Of a stretch of 64,000 nt of DNA, positions 58,536-64,000 are shown in pieces (positions within the stretch are counted from its first letter, which is position 1; each line of letters starts with the position of its first letter). The position numbers and the translations under genes were made by a program. The notes below the pieces were generated by a model. The model saw nothing but the letters and a program-made list of their open reading frames with translations. It had not been told where the DNA came from and did no database searches. The stretch comes from Paramecium sonneborni (taxonomy: Eukaryota; Ciliophora; Oligohymenophorea; Peniculida; Parameciidae), in NCBI GenBank assembly GCA_905182985.1, contig CAJJDN010000032.1, positions 529,562 through 593,561 of the forward strand, read 5' to 3'.

Positions 58536-59856
58536 TCAACAATCCCATAAAATTGTGTTCTTTATCATTTCTGTTTATTTCTAAACTTTTCTTTCGCAAA
58601 GCTTGAATAAATCATATTCTAATGCTTATTTGCAACTCAAACGATTCTTTGGATTTAATTCTAAAAGTTAGTTCATTAAATTAATAAGTTATGTATCACC
58701 ATTAATTTTTTAACCAAATTTTGGAAGTTTTCCAAACATTAATTCATGTAGTAGAACTCCAATACTGTAACAATCAACTTTATTAGTATATTTCAAATTT
58801 TCAACAATTTCTGGAGCCATATAACCAGGAGTTCCACAATATTAATTTGTTTCAACAGCCTTTACACAAATTCCTAAATCTGCTAATTTCACTATTCCAT
58901 TTTAAAATAAAATATTTTCTGGTTTAATATCTCTATGAATAATTCCATTCTAATGCAAATAACTAACTCCTTACAAAACTTAATAAATTATATCAATTAT
59001 TTATTTTTCAGATAACTTTTTTTCTTTCCTATAATTAAATAATGTTATCTCTCCTAATTCCAATACTAATGCAATCTTTGATAACTATTTTTTATACTTA
59101 TTTATCATCATTTATAATTCCATAACACTTTAAGATATTTTAATGCCTTATAAAACTTTAAATTGCAATTTCAGTTTTTATCAATCCCTAAATACCTTTA
59201 CTAGTGATTAATGACTTTTATATAGTCTTAAGAGCAGCTATCATTCCAGTTGTTGTGTCACTAACCAAAATTTAAATTTAATTTTTACATTACAGAATAA
59301 ACATCACTTATGTTGCCTCTTCCTAAATATTTGATCTTTTTAAATCTATTTAATGGAGATTTATAATTTTTAGACATCTACATATAACTAAGTTATTTCT
59401 CGTGACTAGAACTTCTTAATGGAGTTGTTTAACTGGTTGTAGTTGATTCTCTACTATCTTGAGAAAAATTATTAATATTTCGAATGGGTTTAGGTATTTC
59501 AATTCTTATTTTAGACTCTTTTATGCTTTCCTACTTATTTTTAATCTTTATTGGTAATGGATTAGATCTTTTTGAAGTTGTGATCAATTATTTTATTTCT
59601 TATATTTTTTCTCTATTTTTTTCCAAATTACTTTCATACTGAATACATATTTTTGGTTGGGTGTTTTGATTTTCATGCCTTTTAATATCATTATAAAGTG
59701 ATTATGTTCCACCTAATTTATTTTGGAAATTTGAGAAATCTGATGATTAATGATGATTTCGAATGTATGAACTAATATTTCTTAATAATCTATCTATACC
59801 AACTTTTTTTATAAGATTATCGACAAGACATGCTACTATTCTAAATTATTTGCCAT
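58536..59856 (-). CDS. Ser/Thr protein kinase with DLG in place of DFG
   Basis: Three introns (23, 28 and 22 nt) give 415 residues. The N-terminal 150 residues are basic and Ser/Thr/Gln-rich without domains. The kinase domain starts at KKIKYLGRGNISDVY, carries the ATP lysine in MIAALKTI, the catalytic HRDIKPEN, ADLGICV where DFG is expected, and GTPGYMAPEIVE. All other catalytic residues are present, so activity is likely. Leu for Phe in this motif occurs in several active kinases. The substrate and upstream signals are unknown. The gene is divergent from the ATP synthase subunit gene across 900 bp. Confidence 0.88.
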
Positions 59857-60764
59857 TATATCTCCATCTGACTTCAATAACTAAAATTAATTAATTTTAT
59901 TTTTGTCAATATTTAGACTCTTACTAAACTGTTTTATATATCACACAGAATAAGAGCAATTTTAAAATCTGAAATATGGACTAAAATTACAAATAAAGAT
60001 CACATTAAAAAAAAACAAACATTATTTAGTTTTTATTATAGTTTTGGATGAATTATCGAATTATTACTTTGAATAAAACTTAAATTATATTTTTATCTAA
60101 AAATCACATAAAATGATTAATTAAAAGTAAACAGCATATTTTCTGAAGAAATCTGAAGAATCATATATATATATACTTACTAGATTCCAAATATAATTTC
60201 CTTAATTCTAATCTGAATGTTAAAGTATTTTACACTGTAAGAATTAGAAAATACTTATTAAATTAATGATCTGGAATATAAGTATTTAGATTATAAGATA
60301 ATTTTCTTTTTATTATTCTTATTGATTTAATGTAGTAATTATTCATACCAACCTTTTATTATATTATTACTAATCAATTAAGATAAAAATAATAAAAAAT
60401 AATTATATTTAATATTATAATATAATTATTTTTTATTTTATAATTTTTCTCATTTTTATGTTAAGTAATAAAAGATTAGTCTAACGATTCTTTTTTTTTT
60501 ATTTTTATTTATTTAAAATAGAATTCCTTAGTTCAATTATGAGTCCATTAGTTTTATAAAAAGTAGTTCTTAATTTCATTATTTACAAAGTTATTAAAAA
60601 TGAATTTGATATTACTTTAAGTAGATTAAATTCTATAAAATATTTTCTGTTATGAGAGCCCTATACCTAGAAAGTAATATAATTCTGAAAAGATTTGTGT
60701 GATGCTTCCAGTTTTTCTCCTAATTATCCTAAATAATAATAAATATATTAAATATTTTAAAAAG
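59857..60764. promoter_or_regulatory. divergent intergenic region with a 17-bp inverted repeat
   Basis: This region must contain the promoters of the kinase and ATP-synthase-type genes. It holds a perfect 17-bp inverted repeat (arms 60392-60408 and 60420-60436, 11-nt spacer) and a 9-bp hairpin (AAGTATTTT at 60223-60231 pairing with 60248-60256). No coding frame is supported. Confidence 0.45.
60392..60436. repeat. perfect 17-bp inverted repeat, 11-nt spacer
   Basis: The left arm ATAAAAAATAATTATAT is the exact reverse complement of the right arm. All bases are A or T. It could form a hairpin in RNA or a cruciform in DNA, or be a chance product of extreme AT content. Confidence 0.7.
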
Positions 60765-62059
60765 ATGCAATTTTTGGTAAAATCTTCAGGACGATTGGGA
60801 TTCTTTGGATTTGCAACAGCAACTGGTACTCATAAAGATATTGCTGGAAAGAATTTCTTAAAATTCTAAAGCAAATATGCAGAATATGTCACTTAATTCA
60901 ATCAAAAGCTGTAAGAACATAATTATTAATGATATAGTGAAGCAATAGAGAAAGATAATAAGGCACCAAATGTTGCACCTTAAGGTAAAGCATTCGAACA
61001 TCCTTATAACAATCCACATAATCCAGTCACTTTTAGTGGTGTATGTGTATAATATAATTTTATAGATTAAATCATCTGAATTGTTTTACAACTTTATTGG
61101 ACCAGAATAAGTGTCTCCACATTATGAAAATTTCTTAGTTGCTAGAAAATATCTACTTCTTACATATGGAGGATTAATTGTTATTGGATTTGCAGCAGGC
61201 ACTACTAATCTTCATTGGATTGCTAAATCATCATTTTTGCCATTCTTATTTTGGATGCAAATCATGTACTTTTACTTAGAAGGTCGTAAATCTTTTATGA
61301 AACCATTACTTGCTAGATTTTATAGAAGAGTAGCTGGAAATGAATGTTTCTAATTAGATTAATATTATCATGAGAATATGCAACTTAAAATTCGTACACT
61401 TCTTGAAGCAGCTAAAGGATAAATTGAATATGGATAATTACATAAAGAATTTAGAGATGTTAAAGCAGAATTAATCAATACTGTAAATTATAATCAATAT
61501 TATTAAGTTTCTTTTAAATGAATAATTAAATCTATAAAGACATGTTGTTGAGAGATCTCAAACTATTCTTAAGTCTGTGTAATAAGCTGAATAAGTAATT
61601 TATTATAATATTATCAAATTAGATTAATCAAAATAGACTTTTATAAGATATTATAGAAGCTGCTTAAAAGTCTCTAGAGACCAACTTAAAAAATAATCTA
61701 CCAGAAATCTAAAAAGCATTATTTAAATCTGCTCTAAAAGGATTAGCTTAAGGGAAAATGACTTATGAAAACGATCCTTTAATCGAAATGATACTTAAAA
61801 CAATTAAAGAGCATGTTAGTAAAATATAAAATCTATCACCTGCTGAGTAATATATTTATAAATATTTTATAGATAAAAGAAATTGATTTCACTTAGTAAA
61901 GATTAATTGGCAGCTATTTAAGCAAACGATAAAAAGTAATTATAATCTATATATTCACTTAGAGCAAAGGAAGATTTCTTGAGAGCTGAACCAAAGATTG
62001 ATTAAACCTTAAAAAACTATGAAAATGTGAAGAGATAACTTGCTTCATGGGGATAATGA
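60765..62059 (+). CDS. probable mitochondrial ATP synthase subunit b-like peripheral-stalk protein
   Basis: Five introns (27, 25, 25, 28 and 26 nt) leave 388 codons, 387 residues. The N-terminus (MQFLVKSSGRLGFFGFATA) is presequence-like. Near residues 110-165 the sequence contains the membrane-hairpin part (ARKYLLLTYGGLIVIGFAAG then SSFLPFLFWMQIMYFYLEG), followed by a long charged helix from RTLLEAAKGQIEYGQLHKEF to the C-terminus. Short membrane part plus long helix is the subunit b layout, and the RKYLLLTYGGLIVIG element matches what I recall of the ciliate subunit. An assembly or stalk subunit specific to ciliates is the alternative. Confidence 0.62.
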
Positions 62060-62188
62060 AAGTGAGTAATTTAATCATGAAATCAGAATAAATATATAAT
62101 TATTTAAAAAACTTACAAATCAGATTCTCTTATCTAAGTTGTGTCTAATCATATTTTATTTCAGTATATTTTAACATATAAATAGATG

Positions 62189-62731
62189 TCAATGTATTAT
62201 AAAATCAGAATTAAGTTCATCTACTTACTTTGATAAATCCTCAATCTAAACCTCCATTTCCTTATTTATTTGATCAAGCTATACTAGTTCATTTTTATAA
62301 ATTTCTTCTAAGTCTGAGTATTTCTAAATTAGAATATAATCAAAATACTTTTTTCATATGTATAAATTAACATATTAAATTGAAATTCTAATATTTTTCA
62401 TCTAATTTATTTCTCAATTCTAAATGCTAATTATCAACATTCGCAATAGATTCTTAAATTTTTATGCAAATCTCAAAAATTTCTTAGCTAATTTCTTTTA
62501 ATTTTTATTTTAAATTTCCTTGGATATTTTTTTCAGCTAATTTCTCTTTTAAAATCTATATTTAATCAGCTTCAATATCTTTAAACTAATTATTATCAAT
62601 TTCAATACTTAATAAAATTTTCCAAATGAATAATAATCATCAACATGTTTTTTAACTTTCTCTAAATCAGGTGCTGAGAAACTTTTTGGGCTATTAAATT
62701 ATTTATAATAATAAGGAGGAGGAACAAACAT
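62189..62731 (-). CDS. small coiled-coil protein
   Basis: Introns of 23 and 25 nt leave 165 codons, 164 residues. The N-terminus MFVPPPYYYKQFNSPKSFSA is Pro/Tyr-rich and likely unstructured. From about residue 40 to the end the protein is an almost continuous coiled coil with regular Leu/Ile spacing (KEKLAEKNIQGNLKQKLKEI; VQIEDLSKQVDELNSD). No family is recognised. The Gln codons are mostly TAA and TAG. It converges on the ATP-synthase-like gene with about 130 bp between the stops. Confidence 0.65.
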
Positions 62732-62842
62732 TAAATTCCTATTTTTTATAAATTATTTCTAATTTTTTAGTAAATAATTTTTGTTAATAATTGCATAATC
62801 ATTCAAAGAAAGTATTTATTGCAATACAAATTTATATCTTAC

Positions 62843-63378
62843 ATGAAAACAAATAATCAAGATTACTCTTGTATCATAGATGATATGAAAAAAATTATTA
62901 AGACCAATGATAAAGAGCATATTCTTTCTTATATGAAATAAGGCATATAATAAAAATAAATCAATTGATAATACATTAAAATTTTTTAAGGTATTTAAAT
63001 ATGAAAATAGATAGAACTTTTAAATGTTAAATAAAATTTTTAACTTAAATAAAGATAATACAAGGTATTTGCTTAATAATTTCAAAGTGCAATTATTTAA
63101 TCGCTTGAATGTCAAATATGTGATATGAATATATAACCTTAACAATATCCTAATTGTTTACATTACCTTATATTTAAAATTAGCAGATTTTTCATAAGCC
63201 AAAATTTTATTGTAAGGAATGGATACTATTAATAATTTTAAATATTGAACTCCAAAATTGTTGCTTTGAGCATCAAAAAATAACTATTCAATTAAACATT
63301 GAATGTACATCAGAAGAACCTATGGCTAAAATAATAAAGATTTTTAGTGTCTCAAAAAAATAAGAATTATAATAATGA
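62843..63378 (+). pseudogene. interrupted gene with a RING-like half finger
   Basis: ATG 62843 opens a short frame that meets TGA near 62979 with no GT intron available to bypass it. In another phase, after a plausible 20-nt intron near 62990, a frame reads ELLNVKQNFQLKQRQYK and then SLECQICDMNIQPQQYPNCLH. That is the first half of a RING-type finger (C-x2-C ... C-x-H). The second half (FYCKEWI) lies in a third phase. The finger lacks a continuous frame, so I regard it as decayed or containing sequence errors. Confidence 0.35.
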
Positions 63379-63796
63379 AAAGTTTATTTGAGGATATCAT
63401 AATGTGACAAATTAATAAAAAGGAATGGGAGGTTAATGAGACAATATATTTTATTAAATAATTCATAAAATAAACCATAAACTATACGGCTAAACTATAT
63501 TTAAATCAATCATATTTTAGGTTAAGTTCTTTTAAATGGAAAAGAATACCAAATAAAAAATTATAAGTCCATTAAATTGAAAAAATTAAGACTAGATTGA
63601 AAAGTTATTATGTTTTTTAATAGTATTTAAATTGAAAAATAATGAAGAAAACAATCAAGTTAATCGAATTCTACATTCTGAAATAATTTACATTTTATTG
63701 AGATGAATTGATAAGTTTGAAAGCAATTTTTTTAGATTTTCTACGATTTGCATCAACGCTTTGAATCTGTATTTCACAATATATTTAAATATAATA
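63379..63796. other. AT-rich spacer
   Basis: About 420 bp upstream of the last start codon. I see no gene, repeat or structure. Confidence 0.4.
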
Positions 63797-64000
63797 ATGT
63801 AATCTGCTAATACCCAAACATATGCTTTAAAAAATATTTTTAATGATATAATAACATTGAGATCAAGAGGAACATCAATGTAGAGATTTCAAGAGAATAA
63901 TAATGTTTAATTGCTATTTACAAACTAGAAATTACGTAAACAATTAGCAGTCAGTAAATAAGGCAGTGAAGGGAATATTGCAGTAAGCAATAGAACACAC
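63797..64000 (+). CDS. 5' end of a gene running off the window
   Basis: ATG 63797 opens a frame that remains free of TGA to the last base (68 codons). The sequence MQSANTQTYALKNIFNDIIT followed by Arg/Ser-rich and Asn/Gln-rich stretches looks like a normal ciliate N-terminus and uses TAA and TAG as Gln. No signal peptide, helix or domain is identifiable from this portion. Confidence 0.55.

Noticed and set aside
1..64000. tRNA, rRNA and snRNA genes
   Set aside because: I looked for T-loop-like GTTCGA boxes and less AT-rich 70-150-nt islands outside coding sequence and found none that folded convincingly.
1..64000. Alternative organism assignment to Tetrahymena or Ichthyophthirius
   Set aside because: The genetic code would fit, but the consistent 19-44-nt introns argue for Paramecium.

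Overview
The window is a gene-dense piece of a ciliate macronuclear genome, most like Paramecium. Clear orthologues (DCAF7, CNOT10, P4-ATPase, ATG5, SUMO and others) read through only if TAA and TAG are glutamine and TGA is the sole stop. Almost every gene that breaks frame is repaired by removing very short GT...AG introns of about 19-44 nt (mode about 25), which is the Paramecium pattern rather than the Tetrahymena one. The DNA is very AT-rich, and many neighbouring genes are separated by only 10-60 bp. For most spliced models the summed intron lengths leave an exact multiple of three, which I used as an internal check. The exceptions are the P4-ATPase and the large coiled-coil gene at 54980-57545.

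Layout. 1-731: two coiled-coil reading frames. 744-4353: mitochondrial ribosomal protein bS18m, an LSm7-like Sm protein and a DHHC palmitoyltransferase (minus strand). 4918-8848: a PH-like/protein kinase, a two-helix membrane protein and a mitochondrial-targeted protein (plus). 8973-12812: DCAF7/WDR68, cytosolic 5'-nucleotidase III, a small N-myristoyl protein with PP1-docking-like motifs, and Tim23 (minus). 12974-14360: an MFS transporter. 15945-23751: CFAP20/Bug22, a giant multi-pass PAS protein and a FYVE/coiled-coil protein. 24835-25581: ATG5. 26500-28729: a divergent pair of novel genes sharing a 19-bp gap. 29330-35144: CNOT10, a mitochondrial carrier, V-ATPase subunit G and a secreted acidic protein. 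36927-39082: two identical copies of the bL28m gene joined across a single N. 39304-43209: a small orphan, a B-box/ePHD chromatin-type protein and a membrane protein. 44110-50075: SUMO, a neighbouring gene of unclear identity, a 64-residue MGxC mini-gene and a P4-ATPase flippase. 50263-51528: a truncated CNOT10 copy and a frameshifted secretory gene. 51945-57973: a kelch protein, branched-chain dehydrogenase E2, a long coiled-coil protein and a Cys-rich orphan. 58536-64000: a protein kinase, a probable ATP synthase subunit b, a coiled-coil protein, a broken RING-like gene and the 5' end of a gene that leaves the window.

The genes are mostly unrelated housekeeping functions, as expected of eukaryotic gene order. 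Several (bS18m, bL28m, Tim23, carrier, ATP synthase b, BCKDH E2, a presequence protein) serve mitochondria. V-ATPase G, the P4 flippase, FYVE protein, DHHC enzyme, ATG5 and PAS protein belong to endomembranes. I found no tRNA, rRNA, CRISPR array or intact mobile element. The least ordinary content is the relic-rich spacers, the duplicated bL28m block, and several lineage-specific proteins without a recognised family.
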